From Pseudomonas sp. CFII64 (GTDB taxonomy: Bacteria; Pseudomonadota; Gammaproteobacteria; Pseudomonadales; Pseudomonadaceae): a stretch of DNA of 64,000 nt. Both the position numbers and the translations under genes were made by a program. Shown in pieces: positions 51,446 through 60,031 of the stretch (its first letter is position 1; each line of letters opens with the position of its first letter). Under the pieces are notes generated by a model. That model did not search any database. It had not been told where the DNA came from and saw nothing but the letters and a program-made list of their open reading frames with translations. The DNA lies in NCBI RefSeq assembly GCF_000416235.1, contig NZ_ATLO01000036.1, positions 1 to 64,000 of the forward strand, written 5' to 3'.

Positions 51446-54040
51446 TCAGAAAGGCAGTTCGAGGTCCGGCGCGACTTTTTTCAGTTCGCCGTGGAACACG
51501 TCTTTGATGCGCTGCAACTCCGCCTCGGTTTCAGCTTCGAAACGCAGCACCAGCACCGGCGTGGTATTGGACGCGCGAACCAGGCCCCAGCCTTGCGGGT
51601 AATCCACGCGAACACCGTCGATGCTGGTCAGTTTGGCGTCGCCCCATTGAGCGTCTTTTTCCAGCGCTTCAATGATGGTGAACTTGGTGACGTCGGTGAC
51701 CTTGATGTTGATTTCAGGGGTCGAGATGTCATTCGGGAAGGTTTCGAACAGCTCTTCGGCGGTCTGCGATTCCTGGCTGAGGATTTCCAGCAGGCGTGCA
51801 GCGCTGTAGATGCCGTCGTCGAAACCGAACCAGCGTTCCTTGAAGAAGATATGGCCGCTCATTTCGCCAGCCAGCAATGCGCCGCTTCTGCGCATTTCTT
51901 TCTTGATCAGCGAGTGACCGGTTTTCCACATGACCGGACGACCGCCATGCTTGCTGATCAGCGGCGTCAGACGGCGCGTGCATTTCACGTCGAAAATGAT
52001 GTCGGCGCCAGGGTTGCGCTTCAGCACGTCCAGGGCGAACAGCATCAGCAGGCGGTCCGGGTAAACCACATTGCCTTTGTTGGTCACGACACCCACGCGG
52101 TCGCCGTCGCCGTCGAACGCCAGGCCCAGATCAGCGCCGGTTTCTTTCACCTTGGCGATCAGGTCTTGCAGGTTTTCCAGCTTGCCCGGATCCGGGTGGT
52201 GGTTCGGGAAGTTGCCGTCGACTTCGGCGAACAGCGAAATCACTTCACAGCCCAGTGCTTCGATCAGTTGCGGGGCAATGACGCCAGCAGCGCCGTTGCC
52301 GCAGTCCACGACGACCTTCATTTTGCGCGCCATGACGATGTCGTCCTTGATCTGCTTGTAGTAGCGATCAAGGATGTCGACTTTGGTCACGCTGCCTTTT
52401 TGCGAGGTCAGGTTGCCGGTCTTGATGCGCTCGTGCAGCGCCTGGATCTGCTCGTTGGCGAGGGTGTCGCCAGCGATGACGATTTTGAAACCGTTGTAAT
52501 CCTTCGGGTTGTGGCTACCGGTGAGCATGACGCCGGTCTTGCCTGCCAGCACGTTGGCGGCGTAATACAGCGCTGGCGTCGGCACCAGGCCGACATCGCT
52601 GACGTGGCAGCCGCTGTCGTGCAGGCCCTGGATCAATTGCTGTACCAGCTCAGGGCCGGAAAGACGGCCATCGCGGCCAACGCTGACGTTTGGCTCGTTC
52701 TGCGCCAGGCTCTCGGAGCCGATGGCGCGACCGATCCAGTACGCTGTTTCAGCGCTGAGGGTGTCCCCGACCACGCCGCGAATGTCATAGGCGCGAAAGA
52801 TATCGTCAGGGAATTTTGGTGCCACGGATGCTGGGGTGTTCATAACTGGGGGGTGCTCCGATCTCAGGAAGTCCTGGTTTTCGTCGAGGATGTCGATATC
52901 GAGAATGTCGGTATCTTGAAACAGCGGGTCGGTCCAATCGCCTGGTGCTGCCGATGGAGCCGATGCTGAAGCACTGCTTTGTTCAATGTCCGGTAGTGCG
53001 CCTGACTGCCCATCGACCACATCGGCGGCCGGAGCCGAGGACGGGTTGCGCGGTGAGAAGCGGGCGAGGCTCTGGGCCAGGCTGTGAAGCGCGGGCAGGT
53101 CCAAACCGAAAGGTTTGACGGCTTTTCCGCTGGAGAGTTCTTCAAGCAGCTGATTGAGCTGACGGGCGTCAGCCTCGATCCGTCGCTGCAAGGCGCGTTC
53201 ATTGAGGTAAAGGCCCAGCACAACGCCTGCCAGAGCGATCAGAGCCGCCAGCGCAAGAAGCAAGAAGGGCGGCGAAGATTTCAACCCGGGCCCGGGGGTA
53301 AATTCCAGTTTCCAGTTGGCAAAGCCGGTATCGAGGCGTTCGGCTTTGCCGCCATCGGACTGTCCGTGTTGCAGGAACACCTGCTCGGGCCCATTGCCGA
53401 ATTGCTGGATCAAGCGAACCTGGCCCACCGACTCGGGGATGACCGGCAGCGCATTGAGCAAACGTTGCAGATCGTAGGCCAGCAGCAAGGTCCCGGCGAC
53501 CGGCGCTGTGGGACCGGCACGCAGCGGTGCGGCGCTGTAGATCATCCAGCGCTCGCCGACCTTGCGCGCCTCGGGCGTCGCCTGCTGGCCGCGAGCGGCC
53601 TGGCTCAGCATGTCCAGCGTCGAAAAGCTGATCGGCATTGCGCCCTGGGCATCAACATCGGTCATACCCAGCGGATTGACTCGCGCCCCCAACACACCGC
53701 CCCAGAAGCGCAGCGGACTGACCGCAGCCTCAAGCACCACGGGATCATTGGCTTGCAGCGCCACCACCAGACCGGTGTTCATCGCTGCGGCCTGAGTGTC
53801 AGCATTCATTTGCCTGAGCGTTACGCCAACCGCTGCGGCCTGGGCGTTACCCCAGACCTGCTCGGCCTGAAGTTGATGCTGCGGCTTGTCGATGAGCGCC
53901 ATGCACACCAGCACGCTCGCCGCGACCAGCCCGATAACGGCGGGCCATAAACCGGGGGAGAGGGCGCGCAGACGCGCAGCCAGAAGCTGGGTGCCTTGAT
54001 TCTCGGAACGCTGGGTGGCTGTCACCTGACCTCTCTCCAC
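51446..54040 (-). CDS. algC: Phosphomannomutase/phosphoglucomutase AlgC, with membrane N-terminal extension
   Basis: The C-terminal 465 residues (from ATG 52843, MNTPASVAPKFPDDIFRAYD) are classical AlgC: catalytic serine in TGSHNP, metal loop LAFDGDGDRVGVV, sugar loop GEMSGHIFFK and phosphate loop VRASNTTPVL. It makes mannose-1-P and glucose-1-P for alginate, LPS and other glycans. The same frame continues upstream to give 864 residues: a helix near 33-52 (LWPAVIGLVAASVLVCMALI), a periplasmic part of about 200 residues, a second helix near 260-283 and a charged linker. Long forms occur in many pseudomonads; both start sites may be used. Confidence 0.93.
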   Translation of the reverse strand: MERGQVTATQRSENQGTQLLAARLRALSPGLWPAVIGLVAASVLVCMALIDKPQHQLQAEQVWGNAQAAAVGVTLRQMNADTQAAAMNTGLVVALQANDPVVLEAAVSPLRFWGGVLGARVNPLGMTDVDAQGAMPISFSTLDMLSQAARGQQATPEARKVGERWMIYSAAPLRAGPTAPVAGTLLLAYDLQRLLNALPVIPESVGQVRLIQQFGNGPEQVFLQHGQSDGGKAERLDTGFANWKLEFTPGPGLKSSPPFLLLALAALIALAGVVLGLYLNERALQRRIEADARQLNQLLEELSSGKAVKPFGLDLPALHSLAQSLARFSPRNPSSAPAADVVDGQSGALPDIEQSSASASAPSAAPGDWTDPLFQDTDILDIDILDENQDFLRSEHPPVMNTPASVAPKFPDDIFRAYDIRGVVGDTLSAETAYWIGRAIGSESLAQNEPNVSVGRDGRLSGPELVQQLIQGLHDSGCHVSDVGLVPTPALYYAANVLAGKTGVMLTGSHNPKDYNGFKIVIAGDTLANEQIQALHERIKTGNLTSQKGSVTKVDILDRYYKQIKDDIVMARKMKVVVDCGNGAAGVIAPQLIEALGCEVISLFAEVDGNFPNHHPDPGKLENLQDLIAKVKETGADLGLAFDGDGDRVGVVTNKGNVVYPDRLLMLFALDVLKRNPGADIIFDVKCTRRLTPLISKHGGRPVMWKTGHSLIKKEMRRSGALLAGEMSGHIFFKERWFGFDDGIYSAARLLEILSQESQTAEELFETFPNDISTPEINIKVTDVTKFTIIEALEKDAQWGDAKLTSIDGVRVDYPQGWGLVRASNTTPVLVLRFEAETEAELQRIKDVFHGELKKVAPDLELPF

Positions 54041-54123
54041 GAATTCATCCTGAACTGCTCATTCCTTGATCGCTTGCACGCAACCCGCATCACGCGTGCC
54101 GCGATCAAGCATTCGGGTCAGAA

Positions 54124-54579
54124 TCAGTGGCTGCCGGAATGGCCAAAACCGCCTGTGCCGCGCTGGCTGACGTCGAACTCTTCAACCAGTTCGAAATGCG
54201 CCTGCACCACCGGCACCAACACCAATTGGGCAATCCGTTCGCCAATGGCGATCTTGAATGCGGTCTGGCCGCGATTCCAGCACGACACCATCAACTCGCC
54301 CTGGTAATCCGAGTCGATCAGACCGACCAGATTGCCCAGCACGATGCCGTGTTTATGGCCCAGGCCGGAACGCGGCAGAATCATCGCCGCCAGGCCGGGG
54401 TCGCCGATGTAAATCGACAGACCGGTCGGGATCAACAGGGTCTGGCCCGGTTCCAGCGTGGTGTCTTCCTGGAGCATGGCGCGCAGGTCAAGCCCGGCGG
54501 AACCAACGGTGGCGTAGGCCGGCAGCGGAAATTCGTTGCCAATGCGAGGGTCGAGGATCTTGGCTTGTAGAGCGTGCAT
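54124..54579 (-). CDS. dut: dUTP pyrophosphatase
   Basis: A protein of 151 residues. The five dUTPase motifs are present: SAGLDLRA, PRSGLGHKHGI, GLIDSDYQGEL, GERIAQLVLVPV and the flexible C-terminal RGTGGFGHSGSH. It removes dUTP and provides dUMP for thymidylate. Six bases separate it from coaBC and 83 from algC, so these genes are probably one operon. Confidence 0.97.
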   Translation of the reverse strand: MHALQAKILDPRIGNEFPLPAYATVGSAGLDLRAMLQEDTTLEPGQTLLIPTGLSIYIGDPGLAAMILPRSGLGHKHGIVLGNLVGLIDSDYQGELMVSCWNRGQTAFKIAIGERIAQLVLVPVVQAHFELVEEFDVSQRGTGGFGHSGSH

Positions 54580-54585
54580 TCGTGA

Positions 54586-55794
54586 TTAAACCTGGTTCAT
54601 TCGTTCGGCGATAAAAGTGATCAGCTGGCGGGCAATCTTGCCCTTGCTGGTCTGGGCAAAGAGCGTTGCGTGCAAGGCCCGGTCGATCACGCTGCACGCG
54701 TTCTCTTCGCTGTTGAAGCCAATGCTCGGATTGGCAACGTCGTTGGCGACGATCAGATCAAGGTTCTTGTCCTTGAGCTTGCGGGCGGCGTAATCGAGCA
54801 GGTGTTCGGTTTCGGCGGCAAAACCGACGCTGAAAGGCCGATCCGGACGACCTGCGATAGTGGCCAGGATGTCCGGGTTGCGCACCATCTGCAGCAGCAG
54901 GCCGTCGCCGGTCGAAGGATCTTTCTTGAGTTTGTGTGGGGCAACGACTTCCGGGCGGTAGTCCGCCACGGCAGCAGAGGCGATGAACAAGTCGCAGGGA
55001 ATCGCCGCTTCGCAGGCGGCGAGCATGTCCCGGGCGCTGACCACGTCGATCCGCGAGACGCGATCCGGCGTCGGCAGATTCACCGGTCCGGTGATCAGCG
55101 TGACACGGGCGCCAGCCTCAACGGCAGCTTCGGCCAGGGCAAAGCCCATTTTCCCGGAGCTGTGGTTGGTGATGTAGCGCACCGGGTCGATGTTTTCCTG
55201 GGTCGGGCCTGCGGTAATCACCACGTGTTTGCCGGTCAGCGACAGGCGCTGGAAACAATCGGCAGCACATTGGGCAAGGTCGGTGGCTTCAAGCATGCGG
55301 CCGAAACCCACGTCGCCACAGGCCTGGCTGCCGGTCGCCGGGCCGAACACGCGAAAATCCCGCTCTTCCAGCAAACGGGTATTGGCCTGCACTGACGGGT
55401 CGCGCCACATCGCCTGATTCATGGCCGGCGCAATCGCCACGATGGCGTCGGTGGCCAATACCACGGTGGTCAGCAAGTCGTTGGCGATGCCTTGGGCGAG
55501 CCGGGCAACGAGGTCAGCAGTAGCCGGGGCGATCAGGATCAGGTCGGCCCACTTGGCCAGCTCGATATGCCCCATCGCGGCTTCTGCGGCCGGGTCGAGC
55601 AAATCCATGTGCACCGGGTGCCCGGACAATGCCTGCATGGTCAGTGGCGTAATGAATTCAGCCCCGCCACGGGTCATCACGACCCGAACTTCGGCACCCT
55701 GGTCGCGCAAACGCCTGACCAGCTCTGCGCTTTTGTAGGCCGCGATGCCGCCGCCGACGCCGAGCACGATGCGTTTCCGATACAGCCGTTGCAT
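54586..55794 (-). CDS. coaBC: Bifunctional pantothenoylcysteine decarboxylase/synthetase CoaBC
   Basis: A protein of 402 residues from ATG 55794 (MQRLYRKRIVLGVGGGIAAY). The CoaC flavodoxin-like half (1-185) has GGIAAYKSAELVRRL, APAMNQAMW and the cysteine loop QACGDVGFGRM. The CoaB half (190-402) has ITAGPTQENIDPVRYITNHS, ASAAVADYRP and the catalytic HKLKKD lysine. It makes 4'-phosphopantetheine for coenzyme A. Transcribed into dut. Confidence 0.96.
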   Translation of the reverse strand: MQRLYRKRIVLGVGGGIAAYKSAELVRRLRDQGAEVRVVMTRGGAEFITPLTMQALSGHPVHMDLLDPAAEAAMGHIELAKWADLILIAPATADLVARLAQGIANDLLTTVVLATDAIVAIAPAMNQAMWRDPSVQANTRLLEERDFRVFGPATGSQACGDVGFGRMLEATDLAQCAADCFQRLSLTGKHVVITAGPTQENIDPVRYITNHSSGKMGFALAEAAVEAGARVTLITGPVNLPTPDRVSRIDVVSARDMLAACEAAIPCDLFIASAAVADYRPEVVAPHKLKKDPSTGDGLLLQMVRNPDILATIAGRPDRPFSVGFAAETEHLLDYAARKLKDKNLDLIVANDVANPSIGFNSEENACSVIDRALHATLFAQTSKGKIARQLITFIAERMNQV

Positions 55795-55925
55795 AGGCCT
55801 GCCTTTTAGTCGAGTTATACGCGACGGCGATGGCGTTCCCCAGGCCAATCGCCGCGCAAAAAAGATGGGCTAAGATAGCACAGCGACCGCACTGGAACAG
55901 CGGCGCCCACACACATGGAGGTGCT

Positions 55926-56600
55926 ATGAGTATTCGTGATTGGCCTGCGGCGGAGCGCCCACGGGAGCGGCTGTTGGAACTGGGTGCGGCAAGTCTTTCC
56001 GACGCCGAACTGCTGGCGATCTTTTTGCGCACCGGAGTGGCCGGAAAAAGCGCTGTCGACCTGGCGCGTCATCTGTTGAATCAATTTGACGGGCTGCGCG
56101 GGCTACTGGATGCGGACCTGGCAACATTCAGTTCGAATTTGGGTTTGGGCTCGGCGAAATTCGCCCAGTTACAGGCCGTAATGGAAATGTCGCGCCGCCA
56201 CATGGCCGAGTCCCTGAAGCGTGATTCCGCACTGGAAAGCCCGGCACAGGTGCGCAACTATCTCAAGGCTCGATTGCGCCATGAACCCCACGAAGTCTTC
56301 GGCTGCCTGTTTCTGGACAACAAGCATCGGGTGCTGTGCTTTGAGGTGCTGTTTCACGGCTCGATCAACACCGCCCACGTGCATCCACGGCAAGTGGTCA
56401 AGCGGGCCATGGTGCACAACGCCGCCAGCCTGATCCTGTGCCACAACCACCCCTCCGGCATCACCGACGCCAGCCAGGCCGACATCGAACTGACCAAGCG
56501 CCTCAAGGACGCGCTGTGGCTGATCGACGTGAAGGTGCTCGACCACGTGATCATCGGCGACGGTGATCCGTTGTCGATGGTGGAGTGCGGACTGATGTAA
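55926..56600 (+). CDS. radC: RadC/DUF2466 JAB-domain protein
   Basis: A protein of 224 residues from ATG 55926 (MSIRDWPAAERPRERLLELG), preceded by GGAGG. The N-terminal helix-hairpin-helix part precedes a JAB metallo-fold with HPRQVVKRAMVHNAASLIL and the zinc motif HNHPSG-x6-D. Once called a DNA repair protein, but the radC102 phenotype was mis-assigned and the function is uncertain. Divergent from coaBC by 131 bases. Confidence 0.93.
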   Translation: MSIRDWPAAERPRERLLELGAASLSDAELLAIFLRTGVAGKSAVDLARHLLNQFDGLRGLLDADLATFSSNLGLGSAKFAQLQAVMEMSRRHMAESLKRDSALESPAQVRNYLKARLRHEPHEVFGCLFLDNKHRVLCFEVLFHGSINTAHVHPRQVVKRAMVHNAASLILCHNHPSGITDASQADIELTKRLKDALWLIDVKVLDHVIIGDGDPLSMVECGLM

Positions 56601-56668
56601 CAACCGCTCCAACGGAACGCCTTGATGCCCGTAGGACCGTATCAGGACGGTATCTACAGCGGCGTCGC

Positions 56669-58258
56669 TTACTTCACCTGCACCTTGAAGAAATCCTGGC
56701 GACCAAACGGGCTGACCTGATAACCCGTCACGCTCTTGCGGGTCAGCGCGGCGGCGGTTGGGTGGGCCAGTGGCAACCACAAGGCTTGCTGCTGGATCTG
56801 CTCCTGCGCCTGGTGATACAGCGTGCTGCGGGCCGCCTGATCGCTGGTGGCCTTGCCGTCGCTGATCAGCTTGTCCAGCTTCGCGTCGCAATAACGGGCG
56901 AAGTTGGTGCCTGATTTGACGGCGGCGCAGGAAAACTGCGGCGTCAGGAAGTTATCCGGATCGCCGTTATCGCCCGCCCAGCCCATGAACAACAGGTCAT
57001 GCTCGCCCGCTTTGGCGCGGCGGATCAGCTCGCCCCATTCGATCACCTTGATCTCGGCGCTGATGCCAACCTTGGCCAGATCCGCCTGGAGCAATTGCGC
57101 CCCAAGGCTCGGATTCGGGTTGAGCAAGCTACCGGAAGGCCGCGTCCAGATCGTGGTTTTGAAGCCGTCTTTCACGCCCGCTTTGGCCAACAGCTCCTTG
57201 GCCTTGGCGATGTCCAGCTTGTAGCCGGGCAAATCTTTGGCGTAGCCCCAGGTATTGGGCGGATACGGCCCGTTGGCGGCTTCGGCTGTACCTTCGAACA
57301 CGGCCTTGAGATAGGTCGGCTTGTCGAAGGCCAGATTGATCGCCTGACGCACTTCAGCCTTGTCGAACGGCGGATGCTGGCTGTTGATCGCCAGGAAGGC
57401 AGTCATGAACGCCTCGGTCTTTTCGACTTTCAGCGCAGGATCTTTCGCGGCTTCCTGAATATCCAGAGGCTTGGGCGACAAAGTGATCTGGCATTCATTC
57501 TGGCGAATGCGCTGCAAACGCACGTTGGCGTCCGGCGTGATGGCGTAGACCAACGCGTCGACGCCAGGCTTGCCCGCGAAATAGTCGGCGTTGGCTTCGT
57601 AACGGACCACCGCGTCCTTCTGGAAGCGCTTGAACACAAACGGCCCGGTGCCAATCGGCTGGCTGTTGAGCTTCTCTGGCGTACCGGCCTTGAGCAACTG
57701 CGCGGTGTATTCAGCCGAATAGATCGAGGCGAAGCCCATGCTCAAGGTGGCCAGGAAAGTAGAGTCCGCATGATCAAGGGTAAACCGCACGGTCAGCGGG
57801 TCCGGGGCGTCGATTTTCTTGATCAGCGCCGGGAGTTGCATGGACTGGGCGTGAGGGAAGCCGCTCTGGGCGACCTTGTGCCATGGATTCTGCGGATCAA
57901 GCATGCGCTGGAAGCTGAACACGACGTCATCGGCGTTCAATTCGCGGGTCGGGGTGAAGTAATCGGTGTGATGAAATTTCACCCCCGAACGCAACTTGAA
58001 ATCGTAGGTCAGGCCGTCCGCAGAAACCGTCCAGCTCTGCGCCAGGCTTGGCACCAGCTTGCCGCTCTTGGCGTCGAAATCCACCAGACGGTTCATCAGC
58101 ACGTCGGCCGAGGCGTTGGTGGTTGTCAGCGAGTTGTACTGCACGACGTCGAAACCTTCGGGGCTGGCTTCGGTGCAAACGCTCAACGTCGTCGCGGCCT
58201 GAGCCAGCAGCGGGGCGAATAAAGGAGCGAGCAAAAACGGTATCGCAGCAAGACGCAT
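56669..58258 (-). CDS. Periplasmic peptide-binding protein of an ABC transporter (DppA type)
   Basis: A protein of 529 residues from ATG 58258 (MRLAAIPFLLAPLFAPLLAQ), with a signal peptide ending near AQA-ATTL. The SBP_bac_5 fold shows LSVCTEASPEGFDVVQYNSL, LVPSLAQSWTVSADGLTYDF, PIGTGPFVFKRFQKDAVVRY and DLLFMGWAGDNGDPDNF. It captures dipeptides or other small peptides for import. No permease or ATPase genes are adjacent, so it is an orphan binding protein, as is common for pseudomonad DppA paralogues. Confidence 0.88.
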   Translation of the reverse strand: MRLAAIPFLLAPLFAPLLAQAATTLSVCTEASPEGFDVVQYNSLTTTNASADVLMNRLVDFDAKSGKLVPSLAQSWTVSADGLTYDFKLRSGVKFHHTDYFTPTRELNADDVVFSFQRMLDPQNPWHKVAQSGFPHAQSMQLPALIKKIDAPDPLTVRFTLDHADSTFLATLSMGFASIYSAEYTAQLLKAGTPEKLNSQPIGTGPFVFKRFQKDAVVRYEANADYFAGKPGVDALVYAITPDANVRLQRIRQNECQITLSPKPLDIQEAAKDPALKVEKTEAFMTAFLAINSQHPPFDKAEVRQAINLAFDKPTYLKAVFEGTAEAANGPYPPNTWGYAKDLPGYKLDIAKAKELLAKAGVKDGFKTTIWTRPSGSLLNPNPSLGAQLLQADLAKVGISAEIKVIEWGELIRRAKAGEHDLLFMGWAGDNGDPDNFLTPQFSCAAVKSGTNFARYCDAKLDKLISDGKATSDQAARSTLYHQAQEQIQQQALWLPLAHPTAAALTRKSVTGYQVSPFGRQDFFKVQVK

Positions 58259-58445
58259 GGCTATATTCCTGTCAGAAAAGGGCCCCATCTGCAGGCGCAG
58301 CCTGGTGAGGTAGTTACCCTAGACCATGCATCGGCCCAGAACAATCGCTCTAACACGACGGGCGGTAGATTTGCTATCGTCCCGCACTGGCGCGCCATCG
58401 CAGGCTGCACGGCCTGCGATATGCACAGGCAAAGCGCATTGCCTG

Positions 58446-58474
58446 TTGTTGCATGCCAGCCTTTCTGGTATAAA
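58446..58474 (+). promoter_or_regulatory. Likely sigma-70 promoter of rpmB-rpmG
   Basis: TTGTTG at 58446-58451 and TATAAA at 58469-58474, spaced 17 bases. Transcription from about 58481 would give a leader of about 140 bases with GC-rich hairpins (GGCGCCTGGCGCC near 58542). The remaining part of the 364-base gap shows nothing else. Confidence 0.55.
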
Positions 58475-58622
58475 GCAGCGCTCTTTTCTAGGGGCCCGGT
58501 TCCTTCACTGTAGGTGTAGCCGGTAAGACCCTTAAAGAAACGCGGCGCCTGGCGCCAAATGACTGAGAGATTAAGCGGCCAACCCATGCCGGGTTGGGCA
58601 TGTGGTTTTAGAGGGCTGAGGC

Positions 58623-58856
58623 ATGTCGAGAGTATGTCAAGTTACCGGTAAGGGTCCGGTGACTGGGAATAACATTTCCCACGCAAACAACAAAACCCGT
58701 CGTCGTTTCCTGCCAAACCTGCAGCATCACCGCTTTTGGGTTGAAGAAGAGAAACGTTTTGTTCGTCTGCGCGTATCTGCTAAAGGCATGCGTATCATCG
58801 ACAAGCGTGGCATCACTGTCGTGCTTGCTGAACTCCGTCGCGACGGCAAAATTTAA
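58623..58856 (+). CDS. rpmB: 50S ribosomal protein L28
   Basis: A protein of 77 residues, MSRVCQVTGKGPVTGNNISH, with KTRRRFLPNLQHHRFWVEEE. Normal length for L28, a part of the large ribosomal subunit. Followed by rpmG at 11 bases. Confidence 0.98.
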   Translation: MSRVCQVTGKGPVTGNNISHANNKTRRRFLPNLQHHRFWVEEEKRFVRLRVSAKGMRIIDKRGITVVLAELRRDGKI

Positions 58857-58867
58857 GGGAGAAAGTC

Positions 58868-59023
58868 ATGCGTGAATTGATCCGTTTGGTGTCGAGCGCT
58901 GGTACAGGCCATTTCTACACCACCGATAAGAACAAGCGCACCACTCCGGACAAAATCGAAATCAAAAAATTCGATCCGCGGGTTCGCAAGCACGTGATCT
59001 ACAAAGAAGCCAAAATCAAGTAA
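58868..59023 (+). CDS. rpmG: 50S ribosomal protein L33
   Basis: A protein of 51 residues, MRELIRLVSSAGTGHFYTTD, then KNKRTTPDKIEIKKFDPRVR. It has no cysteine, so it is the zinc-free form. Ribosome site AGGGAGA lies just upstream. Same operon as rpmB; a strong terminator follows 18 bases on. Confidence 0.97.
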   Translation: MRELIRLVSSAGTGHFYTTDKNKRTTPDKIEIKKFDPRVRKHVIYKEAKIK

Positions 59024-59040
59024 TTGATTTTTCTTCTACA

Positions 59041-59076
59041 AAAAAGGCCCACATCGTGAGATGCGGGCCTTTTTTG
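59041..59076. terminator. Terminator after rpmG
   Basis: A6-GGCCC-ACATC-GTGA-GATGC-GGGCC-T6 hairpin. It is symmetric and probably also serves the convergent small gene ending at 59094. Confidence 0.9.
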
Positions 59077-59093
59077 TGGGCGATGCGAAGGCT

Positions 59094-59324
59094 TCAGCCC
59101 AGGAAGAAATCGAGGATGACGCCGTTTTCCGTATCAATGGTGGCCCGGTCGGGATCGTAGTCAAAACTTTCAGATGAGTAATCGAGTGCCGGGTTGAACA
59201 TGATGTCGTCCGGACCGACGACGCTGGCCTTTCCGGTCAGGCAGCGGATATAGGCTTTGACGCACGGATGGTACGGGCATCCGATCAGATGTTTGATTTT
59301 TTTGTAAGCTTCTTCGTTGGTCAT
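59094..59324 (-). CDS. Small protein, unknown function
   Basis: A protein of 76 residues from ATG 59324 (MTNEEAYKKIKHLIGCPYHP), with GGAAGG upstream. Three cysteines (CPYHPCVKAYIRCLTGK) and an acidic C-terminal half (SSESFDYDPDRATIDTENG). I recognise no family. The CxxxxC...C pattern could hold metal, but this is only a possibility. Confidence 0.6.
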   Translation of the reverse strand: MTNEEAYKKIKHLIGCPYHPCVKAYIRCLTGKASVVGPDDIMFNPALDYSSESFDYDPDRATIDTENGVILDFFLG

Positions 59325-59408
59325 GCAGGCCTTCCTTGTTCGCCAGGGCTTTGCTTGAGTGGAAAGCACTATTCTCGGCCCTGACAAACAACGCCGCGCG
59401 GTACAAAC

Positions 59409-59771
59409 CTATATTTTCTGCTCGAACACCACGTAAATCTTGCGGCATGGCTCCAGCACTTCCCACGTGCCTTTGAAGCCCGCCGGGATCACGAAGCGGT
59501 CACCGGCGCGCAGGGTTTTTGCACCGCCCGCTTCGTCGCGCAGCACTGAAACGCCCTGAACGATTTCGCAGTATTCATGCTCGGTGTAGTTGACCAGCCA
59601 TTGCCCGGCCTGACCTTCCCAGACACCCGCACTCATTTGTCCGCACGGGCTGTTGTAATGGTTGTAGAGCGTCTGCTCGGGGTCACCTTTAAAAATCCTT
59701 TCCGGAGCAGGGCGATAGTGTTCGGCGGTTGTGCCGGCTTCACTGAAGTCCACGATGCTGTCGATGGTCAT
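59409..59771 (-). CDS. Small cupin-domain protein (DUF861 type)
   Basis: A protein of 120 residues forming one cupin barrel: SAGVWEGQAGQWLVNYTEHE, CEIVQGVSVLRDE and GDRFVIPAGFKGTWEV are the DUF861/cupin_3 pattern. Cytosolic. In pseudomonads such genes often neighbour amine-oxidation genes, and here kauB lies divergent 260 bases away, which hints at polyamine or amine catabolism. Confidence 0.82.
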   Translation of the reverse strand: MTIDSIVDFSEAGTTAEHYRPAPERIFKGDPEQTLYNHYNSPCGQMSAGVWEGQAGQWLVNYTEHEYCEIVQGVSVLRDEAGGAKTLRAGDRFVIPAGFKGTWEVLEPCRKIYVVFEQKI

Positions 59772-60031
59772 TTTTCATTCTCACGCTAGAGGCAATGCGG
59801 GTTTGACGAAGTGTCGGGGCAATAGTGCCCGGCGGCTGTCGGCCATGTTGAATAAAACGAACATCGCCGGGCCGTTCAGGCCATTTATGTCAAATATATT
59901 GGAAATCGCCCATTCACTGGTTTAGGGTGACGAATGCCGTTATTTGATCTCATCGTATTCTCAAAGCGTGCGTTTCGGGCCTTGTTTGCCGATTCCAGCA
60001 TGCTTCAATCTATCAAGCGGAGGACATTCGT

